The notes: generated by a model not told the origin, from the letters alone. A stretch of DNA of 64,000 nucleotides from Methanocaldococcus infernus ME (GCF_000092305.1 NC_014122.1:620001-684000), one strand, 5' to 3'. Shown: positions 27,030 through 37,545, counted from the stretch's first letter. Numbers and translations: made by a program.

Positions 27030-28184
27030 TTAGTGAGGATTTCCTCTATATCTTTGAGCTTTTATAGCCTCTTGTAATGTATTATCATCCAGCTTATAGA
27101 GCTCTTTATATAGCTTAATCTCCTCTTTATCAGGGTCTATATCTGTAAATCTCTCTGGGTAGAGAGTTTTAGCTTCTCTTAATAAGCCTATAGGGAACTC
27201 TATTGTTGCTCTCCATTCAGTGATTCCTAAGCTACCAACTTTCCTATTTTTAATAGCATTTATATCCTGAACTAATTTCCAGTTAAATCCAGTATCTTTA
27301 CCTTCATAAACTTCTTCTGGACTTACATATCCAGCATGGCCTAAGATAATTAAAGCATCAGGGTTTAATTTTAAAACTTGCTCAGGAGATGTTTTTAACC
27401 ATCTACCCTCTTTTAGAACATTCTTCCCATGAACTATTTCCTCTAAGAAATAGGACTGGATAGTTCCAGGTCCTAACATGTAGTCAGGAGTTGCAAATAG
27501 CAAGACCCTTGGTCTTTTGTCTTCAGGAATATCCTTTGTTCTGTCAGATATTAGCTTAACATAATTGTTTAAATAGTTGATTAGATCATCAGCTTCTTTC
27601 TCTTTGTTAAAGATTTGTCCCAATATTCTTATCTCTTCCCACATGGTTTTTACATCTGGCTTGTCAAATGATGTTGGATGGAGTAATATAACAACTGGAA
27701 TATTCATTTCATCCAACTTCTGAATCATATCTTTGTATCTATCTTCCCTTTCCTTATTGGTGACAAATGCTCTAATTATTACAACATCAGGCTTTGTAGA
27801 AGCTAAGGTTTCATAATTTATCTCTTTTGAACTTCCAACATCAACTATATTTTCAATTCTTGGACAAATAACTCTTAAAAATTCATTTTTCTTTTGTGAG
27901 TGATCAACAGCTACAACTCTGTCATCCATATCCCAGATCTTTAAAACCTTAATATATGTTCCTGTGAAGTCAATTAGAGCTACCCTTTCCACATTATTTT
28001 TAATTTTAACATCTCTTCCCCACATGTCTTTAACAACTTTGTAATTCTCCATCTCTACCTTATTTCCAACTTGTTCTTTAGTATCTATAGCCTCTTTTTC
28101 TTGGGTTGTGCATCCACATAACATACCTATAAGAGCTCCACATAGTAATAATATTATTAATGCTCTTATGCTCAAAAATCTCAC
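27030..28184 (-). CDS. ABC transporter substrate-binding lipoprotein (iron chelate/corrinoid type)
   Basis: A 384-residue secreted binding protein. The first 25 residues form a signal sequence with a lipobox-like LCGC ending at Cys 25, so it is probably tethered to the outer face of the membrane. The mature part has the periplasmic-binding-protein III features KVVKDMWGRDVKIKNNVERVAL, SKEINYETLASTKPDVVIIRAF and LNPDALIILGHAGYVSPEEVY. It heads the operon with the FecCD permease and ATPase. Confidence 0.88.
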   Translation of the reverse strand: MRFLSIRALIILLLCGALIGMLCGCTTQEKEAIDTKEQVGNKVEMENYKVVKDMWGRDVKIKNNVERVALIDFTGTYIKVLKIWDMDDRVVAVDHSQKKNEFLRVICPRIENIVDVGSSKEINYETLASTKPDVVIIRAFVTNKEREDRYKDMIQKLDEMNIPVVILLHPTSFDKPDVKTMWEEIRILGQIFNKEKEADDLINYLNNYVKLISDRTKDIPEDKRPRVLLFATPDYMLGPGTIQSYFLEEIVHGKNVLKEGRWLKTSPEQVLKLNPDALIILGHAGYVSPEEVYEGKDTGFNWKLVQDINAIKNRKVGSLGITEWRATIEFPIGLLREAKTLYPERFTDIDPDKEEIKLYKELYKLDDNTLQEAIKAQRYRGNPH

Positions 28185-28256
28185 CTTTCTCTCATATTAT
28201 AAGAAAAAGTATGAGAAAATTAATGATTATTATTAAATATAAACCTTACTATTTAG

Positions 28257-28282
28257 TTTAAATAATAATTAGTTATTTTAAA
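28257..28282. promoter_or_regulatory. imperfect inverted repeat between the ABC operon and the RIO1 gene
   Basis: TTTAAATAA and TTATTTTAAA flank a seven-base spacer in the 149-base divergent intergenic region. The arms match except for one extra T. A metal-responsive operator is conceivable, but the composition is so AT-rich that chance is a serious alternative. Confidence 0.2.
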
Positions 28283-28333
28283 TTCATCAGTATAGATTTT
28301 TATACTTCAAAAGAGATTTAATTATTAATAATA

Positions 28334-29167
28334 TTGGAGGATGATAAGATAGAAGAAGAATTTAAATTAGATGGAAAGGAAGAGCTTAAATTAGATAGAG
28401 AATATCAAAAGAAGATTATTGAGAGGGAAAGAAAATTTTTTGAAGAATTTAAGACTTTTAATGAAGTGTTTGATCAGAGGACTTTAAAAACTCTCTTCAG
28501 TTTATTAGCTGGGAAGCACTTAACAGAGTTTATAGGGGTTGTTAGCTCTGGGAAAGAGGCTGTAGTTTTTAAAGCAAGGAAGGGAAAATTTTACAGGGCT
28601 GTTAAGGTTTATAGGGTAGCTACTTGTGACTTTAAAACTATGATCAAGTATTTACAAGGGGATCCAAGGATACATGTTAGGAGAAGTAGTAGAAGAATGA
28701 TAGTTCATGCCTGGGTTGAGAAGGAATTTAGAAATTTAAAGAGAGCTTCAGAAATTATAAATGCTCCTAAGGCAAGGTTAAGGAGAGAGAATGTCTTAGT
28801 TATGGACTTTGTTGGCTATAGAGGAGAGCCAGCTCCTAAGTTGAAGGATGTAACTCTTGAGTGGGAGGGATGTTTTAAAGAGATTAGGGAGAGTATGAAA
28901 AAGCTATATGAAGAGGGGGAGTTAGTCCATGGGGATTTAAGTGAGTATAACATTTTAGTTAAAGATAACTCTCCTGTCTTCATAGACTTCTCTCAGAGTG
29001 TTACTATTCAACATCCTTTAGCTCAGCCCTTACTAATTAGAGATTGTATAAATATCTGTAGCTTTTTCAAGAAAAAGGGAGTTTCTTGTAACTATAAAGA
29101 GCTATATAAATATATAACTGGGAAGGACATAAATCCTGTAGATGAGATGATGATTAAACAACTTTAA
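28334..29167 (+). CDS. rio1: RIO1-type serine protein kinase/ATPase
   Basis: The 277-residue RIO1 kinase acts in late small-subunit maturation. It has the nucleotide-binding loop GVVSSGKEAVVFKA near residues 68-81, the catalytic lysine in AVKVYR, the RIO1 segment YLQGDPRIHVRRSSRRMIVHAWVEKEFRNL, the catalytic loop LVHGDLSEYNIL and metal-binding VFIDFSQSV. The first usable start is a TTG at 28334. A TATA-like TTTTATACTT lies about 30 bases upstream, suggesting a leaderless mRNA. The KH-domain gene follows in 10 bases. Confidence 0.92.
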   Translation: MEDDKIEEEFKLDGKEELKLDREYQKKIIERERKFFEEFKTFNEVFDQRTLKTLFSLLAGKHLTEFIGVVSSGKEAVVFKARKGKFYRAVKVYRVATCDFKTMIKYLQGDPRIHVRRSSRRMIVHAWVEKEFRNLKRASEIINAPKARLRRENVLVMDFVGYRGEPAPKLKDVTLEWEGCFKEIRESMKKLYEEGELVHGDLSEYNILVKDNSPVFIDFSQSVTIQHPLAQPLLIRDCINICSFFKKKGVSCNYKELYKYITGKDINPVDEMMIKQL

Positions 29168-29177
29168 GGTGATTTTT

Positions 29178-29804
29178 ATGGTTTTTAATAGAGTTGGTGA
29201 AGCTACAAATGTTGAAATTATTAAAGTTCCTAAGGATAGGATAGGGGTTTTAATAGGAAAGGGTGGAGAGGTTAAAAAAAGAATTGAAGATGAGCTAAAG
29301 GTTAAAATAAAGATTGATGCTGATGGCACTGTTACTATTTACTCTAAAAATAATGAAGATCCCTTAGCCCTTTGGAAGGCTAAAGATATTGTTAAGGCTA
29401 TAGCAAGAGGCTTTAATCCAGAGATAGCCTTAAGGTTGTTAAGTGATGACTATGTCTTAGAGATTATAAATATTGAAGACTATGCTAAGTCAGAGAATAG
29501 CTTAAGGAGGTTAAAGGGAAGGGTTATAGGAAAGGAGGGAAAGTCAAGGAGATACATAGAAGAGCTAACTGGAGCAAGTGTTTCAGTCTATGGGAAAACT
29601 GTTTCTATTGTAGGGGAAGCTGATCAGGTTCAGATAGCTAAAGAAGCTGTAGAGATGCTCTTAAGAGGGGCCTCTCATTCAAGAACTTACAAGTTCTTAG
29701 AGAGAGAAAGACAGAAGTTGAAAGAAGCTAACTTCAAGCTCTGGAAGAAAAAGAGTGAAGTAGATGAATTATATGAAAAGCTTTACAAGGGTGAGGAGGA
29801 ATGA
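29178..29804 (+). CDS. KH-domain RNA-binding protein (Dim2/Pno1-like)
   Basis: The roughly 208-residue protein has two KH domains. The first GxxG-type loop is [21 protein letters not shown], the second [20 protein letters not shown], and a conserved [18 protein letters not shown] follows. It resembles archaeal Dim2/Pno1, which binds the 3' end of 16S rRNA during maturation. The ATG at 29178 follows AAGGTGAT. A GTG at 29169 lies inside that site. Its position after RIO1 fits a joint role in ribosome biogenesis. Confidence 0.88.
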   Translation: MVFNRVGEATNVEIIKVPKDRIGVLIGKGGEVKKRIEDELKVKIKIDADGTVTIYSKNNEDPLALWKAKDIVKAIARGFNPEIALRLLSDDYVLEIINIEDYAKSENSLRRLKGRVIGKEGKSRRYIEELTGASVSVYGKTVSIVGEADQVQIAKEAVEMLLRGASHSRTYKFLERERQKLKEANFKLWKKKSEVDELYEKLYKGEEE

Positions 29805-30556
29805 TTGATACACATACACACTTAGACACAAGAGGGTTAGAGGATTTGGAGTTAATGGCTCTAACCTTAGAGAAAGTTGTTACTTTAGCCCATGATCCCT
29901 TTGAGATGAAAACCTTGGATGTTTGGGAAGTTCATTTAAATAAAGTTTTGAGTGAGATAAAGAGAGGGGGAAAGGTTGGCTTAGATGTCTATGTATGCTT
30001 AGGGATACATCCAAGGGCTATTCCTCCAAGTGTTGATGAAGCTATAAAGCTCTTGGAGAAGTATATAAAGTTGGATAAAGTTGTAGCCATTGGAGAGATA
30101 GGCTTAGAGAAAGGGGATAAGAAAGAGGAGGAAGCCTTTATAAAGCAGGTAGAGTTTGCTAACAAAGTTGGCTATCCTATAGTTGTCCATACTCCAAGAA
30201 GAAATAAGGAAGAGATAACAAAGAAGATTTTAGAGCTTCTACAAACTTTTAATTTAAAGGTTGATGTTGTCATTGATCATTGTAACAAGGAGATAATAAA
30301 TAGTGTATTAGACCAAGGATACTATGCTGGCTTAACAGTCCAGCCAGGGAAATTAACAGCTGATGAAGCCCTTAACTTAATAAAGGATAATTTAGATTTC
30401 TCAGATAAGATTATGTTGAACTCTGACACTTCCTCAAACTATTCAGATGTCTTAGCTGTTCCTAAAACAGTGTTAAAGATGAAGTTAGAGGGGATAGATA
30501 AAGAGGTTATAGAAAAAATAGCTAAGAAAAATGCTGAATCATTCTTCAAATTTTAG
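29801..30556 (+). CDS. TatD-related metal-dependent hydrolase
   Basis: The 251-residue TIM-barrel amidohydrolase-like protein has the N-terminal metal site DTHTHLD at residues 3-9, GIHPRA in the middle, [22 protein letters not shown] and a late aspartate in [11 protein letters not shown]. TatD-family members are nucleases or hydrolases, so the substrate here is uncertain. It overlaps the KH gene by four bases (ATGA) and is 11 bases from aroC. Confidence 0.85.
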   Translation: MIDTHTHLDTRGLEDLELMALTLEKVVTLAHDPFEMKTLDVWEVHLNKVLSEIKRGGKVGLDVYVCLGIHPRAIPPSVDEAIKLLEKYIKLDKVVAIGEIGLEKGDKKEEEAFIKQVEFANKVGYPIVVHTPRRNKEEITKKILELLQTFNLKVDVVIDHCNKEIINSVLDQGYYAGLTVQPGKLTADEALNLIKDNLDFSDKIMLNSDTSSNYSDVLAVPKTVLKMKLEGIDKEVIEKIAKKNAESFFKF

Positions 30557-30567
30557 AGTGGGAAATT

Positions 30568-31692
30568 ATGAACACCTATGGAGATATGTTTAGAGTTACA
30601 GTCTTTGGAGAGAGTCATGGAAAAGCTGTTGGAGCTGTTGTAGATGGCTGTCCAGCTAACTTACCTTTAAGTAAGGAGGATATACAGAAAGAGCTCAACA
30701 AAAGAAGGCCTGGGCAGAGTATATTTACAACTCCAAGGAAGGAAGAGGATGAGGTTGAAATTCTTTCTGGCCTATTTGAAGGGAAAACTACAGGCTCTCC
30801 AATCTGTGCTTTAGTTTATAATAAACATATGAGGCCAAAGGACTATGAAAAATTAAAAGATACTCCAAGACCAGGACATGCTGACCTAACTTACAAATTA
30901 AAATATAAAAATTATGACTACAGAGGTGGAGGTAGAGCAAGTGGAAGGGTTACAGTTGGACATGTCATTGGTGGAGCTATAGCTAAGAAGCTCTTACAAT
31001 ACACTTACAACATAAAGATATTGGCTTACACCATAAAGGTGGGTAAGATAGAGGGAGACTTTAGTTATTACAAAAAGCCAGAGATCTTTGAAAATCAGGA
31101 ATCTTTAAAGAGTTTGGAAAGTAAGATATGGGAAAATCCTTTAAGATGTCCAAGCTCTAACTATAAGGAGATGGAAGAGTATGTTTTAAAAGCTATGGAA
31201 GAGAAGGATAGTGTCGGAGGAGTTGTAGAAATTGTTGCTTTAAATGTGCCTATTGGAGTTGGAAACCCTATTTTCAATAAGTTAAATGGAGAGTTAGCAA
31301 GAGGATTAATGAGTATAAATGCTGTGAAGGGAGTAGAGATAGGAGTAGGATTTAAATGCTCTGAACTCTATGGTAGTGAGATGAATGATGAAATGTACTT
31401 TGATGATGAAAAAAATATTAGATTTAGAAGTAATAACTGTGGTGGAACCTTAGGAGGAATAAGTTGTGGAACTCCAATAGTGTTAAGAATTGCTGTTAAA
31501 CCAACCCCATCTATTGGAAAAAAGCAGAGAACTATCAATTTAAAAAGCTTTGAGAATACTGAGATAGAGATTGAAGGAAGGCATGACCCTATTATAGTCC
31601 CAAGGATTGTTCCAATAGCTGAGGCTATGGTTGCTGTAACACTGGCTGATCTAATGATAAAGGGAGGCTTTATTCATCCATGCTGCTTATAA
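30568..31692 (+). CDS. aroC: chorismate synthase
   Basis: The 374-residue enzyme makes chorismate from EPSP with reduced FMN. Diagnostic motifs are GESHGKAVGAVVDGCPANLPL at residues 14-34, RRPGQSIFTTPRKEEDEVEILSGLFEGKTTGSPI, RPGHADLTYKLKYKNYDYRGGGRASGR and the late RHDPIIVPRIVPIAEAM. Full length. It overlaps the convergent TudS-like gene by 23 bases. Confidence 0.97.
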   Translation: MNTYGDMFRVTVFGESHGKAVGAVVDGCPANLPLSKEDIQKELNKRRPGQSIFTTPRKEEDEVEILSGLFEGKTTGSPICALVYNKHMRPKDYEKLKDTPRPGHADLTYKLKYKNYDYRGGGRASGRVTVGHVIGGAIAKKLLQYTYNIKILAYTIKVGKIEGDFSYYKKPEIFENQESLKSLESKIWENPLRCPSSNYKEMEEYVLKAMEEKDSVGGVVEIVALNVPIGVGNPIFNKLNGELARGLMSINAVKGVEIGVGFKCSELYGSEMNDEMYFDDEKNIRFRSNNCGGTLGGISCGTPIVLRIAVKPTPSIGKKQRTINLKSFENTEIEIEGRHDPIIVPRIVPIAEAMVAVTLADLMIKGGFIHPCCL

Positions 31693-32158
31693 TTCTCTCA
31701 AGCTCTTTTAAGAAATCTTTATAATTATTTATCCCTACAGGAATCTCAATTTTATGCTTAATATTAACATATTTTAAGAGCTCTTCCATTAATATTCCTC
31801 TTCCCTCTCTTAATCCATCCTTTGTTTCAGTTTTAAAGATCCCACAGGTTGGAGAGCCTTCAATTCCTATTAATAGGAATTTATAGCCATCTTTCTCATA
31901 TTCTCTTATATACTTAAATATATTTTTTAGTAATTCTCTACACAGCTCTCTATACTCTTCAGTATCATACTCCTCTTTAACCCTTCCCTCTCTATTGATT
32001 CCTAAGTATATAAGTTCAGGACAGGGTAATTGAATAATTCCAAAATCATTTTTTATTAATAGGCTAACAACTTCCTTAAAAGAGCCTTTAACTCTTCTTA
32101 GGGATTTTACTACACTATTTTGGTTTAATATGCAGTGTGAAACTATAGCTATCCTCAT
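31670..32158 (-). CDS. TudS/DUF523-related putative desulfidase
   Basis: The 162-residue protein has three conserved cysteine sites: SHCILNQN (Cys 9), QLPCPEL (Cys 46) and EGSPTCGIF (Cys 105). These match the TudS-like family, in which three cysteines bind a [4Fe-4S] cluster used to remove sulfur from thiouracil in characterised bacterial members. The substrate in this organism is unknown. Its start overlaps the activase gene's stop by four bases, so it is co-expressed with an ATP-dependent electron activator. Confidence 0.78.
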   Translation of the reverse strand: MRIAIVSHCILNQNSVVKSLRRVKGSFKEVVSLLIKNDFGIIQLPCPELIYLGINREGRVKEEYDTEEYRELCRELLKNIFKYIREYEKDGYKFLLIGIEGSPTCGIFKTETKDGLREGRGILMEELLKYVNIKHKIEIPVGINNYKDFLKELERIISSMDE

Positions 32159-32904
32159 CTTATCCCTTTTTTAGCTTCTAAGATGGCTCCAACACAACAA
32201 ACTATTTGTGGCTCTTCTGGGATTAAAAGATGTCTATCTAACTTCTCCTCAAGAAGCTCAGCTAAAACCTTATTCTTTGCCACTCCTCCACTAAATACTA
32301 TATTATTTATCTTTAATTTCTTAACCATAGGAACTATCCTATTACAAATACTTTCATAAACTCCCATTAGTATCTCTTCCTTAGGAACATTCTTAGCCAA
32401 TAAGGAGATAATTTCACTCTCTGCAAAGACTGCACACATTGAAGAGATCTTAGCTACATTTTTAGATTTGTATTTATTTATATTGTCTATATCTATTTTT
32501 AAAATCTCTAAGACTTTCTCTAAAAACTTCCCTGTGCCAGCTGCACACTTGTCAGAGAGGATAAAGTCTTTAACACTTCCATCCTTGTCAATTTTTATAA
32601 CCTTACTGTCCTGTCCTCCTATGTCAATAACTCCATCAGCTTCCTTAAAAAAATAGTTAGCCCCTCTTCCTAAGGCAATAACTTCAGGAACAACCTTATC
32701 AGCAAACTCTACCTTATGCCTTCCATAACCAGTAGCTACTACCTTTTTAACATTATATTTAGCTTTAAATTTATTAACTTCTTTTAAAAGTTCTTCTTCA
32801 TTGAGGGAAACACCAAAATTCTCTATTTTATAGTCAACAATTTTATTGTTATCCATAACTACCATCTTTGTGGTTGTAGAGCCAACATCCACTCCTAAGA
32901 TCAT
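32155..32904 (-). CDS. 2-hydroxyacyl-CoA dehydratase-type activase (BadF/BcrA/HgdC family ATPase)
   Basis: The 249-residue activator has the phosphate loop GVDVGSTTTK, DIGGQDSK near residue 94-101, cluster cysteines in DKCAAGTGKFLE (Cys 120) and SSMCAVFAESE (Cys 157), and the second glycine loop VFSGGVAKN. In the family a homodimer bridges one [4Fe-4S] cluster and uses ATP to push low-potential electrons into a partner reductase. The ATG at 32904 is preceded by AAGGTGG; an upstream frame to 32940 lacks a site. The likely partner is the divergent double-cubane gene at 33006. Confidence 0.85.
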   Translation of the reverse strand: MILGVDVGSTTTKMVVMDNNKIVDYKIENFGVSLNEEELLKEVNKFKAKYNVKKVVATGYGRHKVEFADKVVPEVIALGRGANYFFKEADGVIDIGGQDSKVIKIDKDGSVKDFILSDKCAAGTGKFLEKVLEILKIDIDNINKYKSKNVAKISSMCAVFAESEIISLLAKNVPKEEILMGVYESICNRIVPMVKKLKINNIVFSGGVAKNKVLAELLEEKLDRHLLIPEEPQIVCCVGAILEAKKGIR

Positions 32905-33005
32905 TATAACCACCTTGGATATTAGAAAATCTAATAGCAAAATTTAAAAATATTGCTAACATTTATCAATATAGAAGTTACTTAAAAATTTTTTGTGTGA
33001 TAGTG

Positions 33006-34124
33006 ATGGAGCTAAATGCAATCAAAAAATTGATGGAAAAATTTTCCAAAAGAAAGGAACAGTTATATAAGCAAAAAGAAGAAGGAAAAAAAGTTTTTGG
33101 AATGTTCTGTGCTTATGTACCCATTGAGCTAATCTTAGCCTCTAATGCTATTCCTGTTGGACTATGTGGAGGGAAAAATGACACAATTCCAATAGCTGAA
33201 GAAGACCTTCCAAGAAACCTCTGTCCTCTAATAAAATCTTCCTATGGATTTAAGAAAGCTAAGTCTTGTCCTTATTTTGAAGCTGCTGATGTCATTATTG
33301 GAGAAACTACATGTGATGGGAAAAAGAAAATGTTTGAACTTTTAGGAAGAATGGTTAAAATGCATGTTATGTTCCTCCCATGCATGAAAACAGAGAAGGC
33401 TAAAGAATTGTGGGTTGAAGAAGTAAAAAAATTAAAGGAACTAATTGAAAAAGAAACTAAAAATACAATTACTGAAGAAAAATTAAAAGAAGCTGTTGAG
33501 AAAGTAAATAAAATGAGGAAGCTCTTTTATAGGCTATATGAGTTAAGGGCTAATGTGCCTACACCAATTAGAGGATTAGACACTTTAAAATTATTCCAAT
33601 TTGCCTACCTCTTAGATATAGATGACACTATTGAAATCTTAGAAGAGCTTATAGAAGAGTTAGAGGAGAGAGTTAAGAGAGGAGAAGGATATAGTGGTAA
33701 AAGAATCTTAATAACTGGCTGTCCTATGGTTGCTGGGAATAGTAAGATAGTTGAGATCATAGAAGAGGTTGGTGGAGTGGTTGTTGGAGAAGAGAGTTGT
33801 ACAGGAACAAGATTCTTTGAGAATTTAGTTGAAGAGCCAACTATTGAAGGTATAGCAGAGAGATATTTAAAAATCCCATGTGCTTGTATGTATAACAATG
33901 ATGAGAGAATAGAAAATATTAAAAGGCTGGTTAAGGAGCTAAAAGTTGATGGAGTTGTTTATTACACCTTACAGTATTGTCATACCTTCAATATTGAGGG
34001 AGCAAGAGTTGAAGAAGAGCTTAAGAAGGAGGGAATCCCTATTATTAGGATAGAAACAGACTACTCTGAAAGTGACAGAGAGCAGTTAAAAACAAGATTA
34101 GAGGCATTCATTGAGATGATCTAA
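33006..34124 (+). CDS. double-cubane-cluster protein (HgdB/2-hydroxyacyl-CoA dehydratase D-like reductase)
   Basis: The 372-residue protein belongs to the HgdB-like family whose stand-alone members bind a double [4Fe-4S] cluster and reduce small molecules with ATP-driven electrons from an activase. Visible cysteines include positions 35, 54, 73, 88 and 103, then those in [22 protein letters not shown] and LQYCHTF. The ATG at 33006 follows a GTGTGAT site. The matching activase is divergent, 101 bases away. Its physiological substrate is unknown. Confidence 0.83.
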   Translation: MELNAIKKLMEKFSKRKEQLYKQKEEGKKVFGMFCAYVPIELILASNAIPVGLCGGKNDTIPIAEEDLPRNLCPLIKSSYGFKKAKSCPYFEAADVIIGETTCDGKKKMFELLGRMVKMHVMFLPCMKTEKAKELWVEEVKKLKELIEKETKNTITEEKLKEAVEKVNKMRKLFYRLYELRANVPTPIRGLDTLKLFQFAYLLDIDDTIEILEELIEELEERVKRGEGYSGKRILITGCPMVAGNSKIVEIIEEVGGVVVGEESCTGTRFFENLVEEPTIEGIAERYLKIPCACMYNNDERIENIKRLVKELKVDGVVYYTLQYCHTFNIEGARVEEELKKEGIPIIRIETDYSESDREQLKTRLEAFIEMI

Positions 34125-34152
34125 TTTTTATTTTTTATAAAAAATAAAAAAT

Positions 34153-34710
34153 TTATCCAAAAATTCCTGAAGCTTTTAAAGATAAGAATAAATTTATTAT
34201 TCCCATAATCAAAGTGGCATAAATCAACAACTTTAGTTTAAAAACTTCTTTAGTAATTAATTCTTGATTCTTTGATAAGGTTTTTAAGGATGTAAATAGA
34301 GTTTCTATTTTTTTACTATTGTTTTTTAAAGTGGTTTCAAGTATGTTATATTTATTATTTATGCTCTTTGATGTAAGGTCAAAGTTGTTCTTTAAGTTGT
34401 TGAACTCATTTTTTATCATTAGGACATCATCTTTAGTATTTTCCAAAGAGTTTTTAACCTCATCTAAGATAGAGAGATAATAATTTAATTTTTTTGAGAG
34501 AGAATTTATTTCATTCATTGATATATCTATCTTTTCATTAGTTATCTTTAAACCATAGTGAATTTCATTAATATATGAATTCAAATCTGAAATAAGACTA
34601 TCTAATTTTGATATTATATCATCTAAAATAAACTCTGTTTCAGACACCTTTCTTTTGTTATCAATTTCTTCTAACAACTTTGATATCCAATCCACATCTT
34701 TTTGAGCCAT
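34153..34710 (-). CDS. tail-anchored coiled-coil protein of unknown function
   Basis: I do not recognise this 185-residue protein. Residues about 25-155 are rich in heptad-like Leu/Ile with many Asn, Ser and Lys (LNSYINEIHYGLKITNEKIDISMNEINSLSKKL), predicting a long coiled coil. One hydrophobic helix near the C terminus (LKLLIYATLIMGIINLFLSLKA) would anchor it in the membrane with the coil in the cytoplasm. It is monocistronic and divergent from marker 9. Low-complexity composition makes homology detection hard. Confidence 0.6.
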   Translation of the reverse strand: MAQKDVDWISKLLEEIDNKRKVSETEFILDDIISKLDSLISDLNSYINEIHYGLKITNEKIDISMNEINSLSKKLNYYLSILDEVKNSLENTKDDVLMIKNEFNNLKNNFDLTSKSINNKYNILETTLKNNSKKIETLFTSLKTLSKNQELITKEVFKLKLLIYATLIMGIINLFLSLKASGIFG

Positions 34711-34811
34711 ACAACAACCCCCTTAAACAAGCAGTACAAAAAAGTAAATTTAAATAATTGTTCAATAACTCAAATTGTTCAAACAAATATATATTTTTTA
34801 AGGTGAAACCT

Positions 34812-35282
34812 ATGGGTTGGGATAATGCTCCATCTCACATCTGTAGAGGAGGAGATCTAAGAGGTTTAGCTTTCTGTTGCCCTCCTATAAAGTATTGTCC
34901 AATACACCAAGCTCTTCAGATACTAAAGATAAGCCCTGAAGAGTTTATAAAGATAAAGGAAGAGTTTGGGAAGAGAACAAAATTAGGAGTTGGAGAGAAC
35001 ACTTGTTTCCACTCTTTGGTTTGGTGTTGTAAGATAACAAAGCCATGCCCATATAGAGATTATGAGTTAAAGAGAAATAATATCTCTCCAGATGAGTATA
35101 TGGAGTTAAAGAAGAAGTTGGCTGAAGAAATTTTAAGAAATAGTAGATTCTTTAAAGAGGCTGTTGAAGCCTTTGTTAAGAGAGGAGTTAGTAGGGAGTT
35201 AGCTGAAAAAGCCTTATTAGAAACAGGAGATTTAAAAAAAGCTTATGAGTTAATTAAAAGAAGTTTGGGAACTCAAGAATAG
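34812..35282 (+). CDS. methanogenesis marker protein 9
   Basis: The 156-residue cysteine-rich protein starts [21 protein letters not shown], the hallmark of marker 9. Eight cysteines fall in two similar clusters: 11, 22, 23 and 29 ([10 protein letters not shown]), then 65, 72, 73 and 79 ([10 protein letters not shown]). This resembles two cluster-binding motifs. The C-terminal 40 residues are UBA-like ([26 protein letters not shown]). The ATG at 34812 follows AGGTGA by five bases; an earlier in-frame ATG at 34758 would add 18 atypical residues. Function is unknown. Confidence 0.85.
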   Translation: MGWDNAPSHICRGGDLRGLAFCCPPIKYCPIHQALQILKISPEEFIKIKEEFGKRTKLGVGENTCFHSLVWCCKITKPCPYRDYELKRNNISPDEYMELKKKLAEEILRNSRFFKEAVEAFVKRGVSRELAEKALLETGDLKKAYELIKRSLGTQE

Positions 35283-36297
35283 TTTTTAAGACTAACTCAG
35301 ATGTCTTCTTTAAATCTCTTTTGTCAATAACTTCAACTGGAGTATGTATATACCTTGCTGGCACTGAAATAACTCCTGTAGGAATTCCCTCCCTTGCTAA
35401 ATGTATGGCTGTAGCGTCAGTTGTTCCTCCCTCTCCAACTTCCCACTGAACCTCTATATTATACTTTAAAGAAACCTCTTCTATAAGCTCTAAAACCCTT
35501 GGATGAGCTATTAAACCTCTTCCAGAGGCATCAACTATGCCAACAACTGGCCCCTTGCCAAGCTCAACAGGAGCATCTTCTTTTTTAATCCCTGGATGAT
35601 CCCCAGATATAGTAACATCTAAAGCTATAGCCATGTCTGGATTAAGCTTAAAGGCTGAAACCTTGGCTCCCTTTAGTCCAACCTCTTCCTGAACTGTTCC
35701 AACAGCATAGACTTTAAAGTCTAAGTCATCAGGTAAGTTTCTCATAACATCAAGTAAGATTGAGCATCCAACTCTGTCATCAAAGGCTTTCCCTGTTAAC
35801 CTATGCTTTCCAAGCTCATGAACCTCAGTTAAGAAGGAAACCCATGTTCCTATTCTAACCCCCATCTCCATGGCTTCCTCTCTACTCTCTGCACCAATGT
35901 CTATGAACATGTCTTCATATTTTATTAATTTATTTCTCTCTTCCTCTTTCATTCTATGAGGAGGCTTAGAGCCAAGAACCCCTATTATATCTCCTTTCCT
36001 TCCATGAACTACAACCTTCTGGTTTAGAATTGTTGGATCATAGATTCCTCCTATCTTGGTGAACTTTAAAAATCCATTGTCATCAATATACTTAACCATT
36101 AATCCAATCTCATCCATGTGTGCAGCAAGCATTAAGCTCTTCTCTCCTTCTCCCTTCTTAGCTATTAAATTTCCAAACTTATCTATTTCAACTTCACAAT
36201 ATTTTTCAAGCTCTTCCTTCATGAACTCTCTAACACTGTCCTCTCTTCCAGAGATCCCATGAAGCTCTGAAAGTTTTTTAAGATACTCTATAACCAT
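35254..36297 (-). CDS. M42-family metallo-aminopeptidase
   Basis: The 347-residue protein is an M42 peptidase of the tetrahedral/deblocking aminopeptidase type, acting on peptides released by larger proteases. Two-metal ligands and catalytic residues are in [32 protein letters not shown] and [12 protein letters not shown], with a final HTPVEVID. Full length. It overlaps marker 9 at the 3' end by 29 bases and its start overlaps hflX by 20 bases. The PAN gene lies just beyond hflX, giving a loose proteolysis cluster. Confidence 0.9.
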   Translation of the reverse strand: MVIEYLKKLSELHGISGREDSVREFMKEELEKYCEVEIDKFGNLIAKKGEGEKSLMLAAHMDEIGLMVKYIDDNGFLKFTKIGGIYDPTILNQKVVVHGRKGDIIGVLGSKPPHRMKEEERNKLIKYEDMFIDIGAESREEAMEMGVRIGTWVSFLTEVHELGKHRLTGKAFDDRVGCSILLDVMRNLPDDLDFKVYAVGTVQEEVGLKGAKVSAFKLNPDMAIALDVTISGDHPGIKKEDAPVELGKGPVVGIVDASGRGLIAHPRVLELIEEVSLKYNIEVQWEVGEGGTTDATAIHLAREGIPTGVISVPARYIHTPVEVIDKRDLKKTSELVLKTILEFPNFF

Positions 36298-37480
36298 CCT
36301 CTCTCACCACCCTATGAATCTTTAAAATTCTATTAACTTCCCTCTCCTTGGCTCTAAATGTTATTATCCTCTTCCCCTCTTCCTCAATATCTTCAATTAT
36401 CTCAGTATTTTGATATAAGAAGGAAACAACCTTAGGATTGTTTGTTTCAATAACTCCAATTGATAAGTTCAATTTATCTAAAATAAGGTTCTTTAACCTC
36501 TCAATTCCCTCTCCAGTCTTAGCTGAAACAAAGATAGGATTAACTATATATCTTTCTAATTTAGTTAATATCTCTTCCCTCTTCTCCTCAGTTATTAAGT
36601 CACACTTGTTAAAAACTGTGATTATTGGAGATTTACAATTAACCTTCTCTAAGATTTCATGGTTAACCTTTAACTTCCTCTCTATCTCTTCAATGTCTTC
36701 AGAGGCATCAATAACCAATAAGATTAAGTCAGAGTCTGAACTCTCTTCAATTGTGGATAAAAAAGCCTCTATCATGAATGGAGGTAGGTCATCCATAAAC
36801 CCAACTGTATCAGTAACTAATATCTTCCTCTTTATTCCTCTTATTCTCCTTGTTGTTGTAGACAGTGTAGTAAATACTTGATTTTTAGCCTCTTTTTTTT
36901 CTCCACATAGTATATTTAATAAAGAGGTTTTCCCTGCATTTGTATATCCCACTAAGCCAACAGAGTCAAACTTTTCCCTTCCCTTTCTTGCTATCCTTCT
37001 ATGCTCTCTAAGCTTTTCCAACTTCTTTTTTATACTTGCTATTTCTCTCTTAACCTTTTGGTAGTATCTCTCAACTTCATAATCCCCATATCCCATAAAC
37101 CCTGGCTGTTCTCCTTTCTTAGCTAACCTAACCTTTTCCTTAGCCCTTGGAAGTTCATACTGTAGCTCAGCTAACTTAACCTGAAGCTGAGCCTCTTTAG
37201 TCCTTGCATGCTTCTGGAAGATTTGTAAAACTAACTCTATCTTATCAATAACTTCAACTTTAAACTCCTTAGCCAAATTATATTTCTGAGTTGGAGACAG
37301 TTGGTTACCAAACACAACTATGTCAATGTTGTTCTCTCTAACATAATTTTTAATTTTCTCCACCAAACCCTTACCAATCTGAAACTTAGCATCAGGCTTT
37401 CTTATCTGAACAAAGCTCTTAACAGGATTGTAGAGAACTTTAACCAACTCTTCTAACTCCTCTAAACTCTTCTTATCCAT
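36278..37480 (-). CDS. hflX: HflX-like ribosome-associated GTPase
   Basis: The 400-residue protein has the glycine-rich N-terminal HflX domain ([48 protein letters not shown]) followed by a GTPase domain. P-loop GYTNAGKTS is at 178-186, then [32 protein letters not shown] and SAKTGEG. HflX splits or rescues stalled ribosomes in bacteria; the archaeal role is less clear. The coiled region between the domains is typical. Confidence 0.92.
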   Translation of the reverse strand: MDKKSLEELEELVKVLYNPVKSFVQIRKPDAKFQIGKGLVEKIKNYVRENNIDIVVFGNQLSPTQKYNLAKEFKVEVIDKIELVLQIFQKHARTKEAQLQVKLAELQYELPRAKEKVRLAKKGEQPGFMGYGDYEVERYYQKVKREIASIKKKLEKLREHRRIARKGREKFDSVGLVGYTNAGKTSLLNILCGEKKEAKNQVFTTLSTTTRRIRGIKRKILVTDTVGFMDDLPPFMIEAFLSTIEESSDSDLILLVIDASEDIEEIERKLKVNHEILEKVNCKSPIITVFNKCDLITEEKREEILTKLERYIVNPIFVSAKTGEGIERLKNLILDKLNLSIGVIETNNPKVVSFLYQNTEIIEDIEEEGKRIITFRAKEREVNRILKIHRVVREDGYRVS

Positions 37481-37545
37481 CTTATTATCTTTCCTTAAAA
37501 CAATGACTGCTTTAATAAGCTGATCACCTCAAAAAATAATATTAT

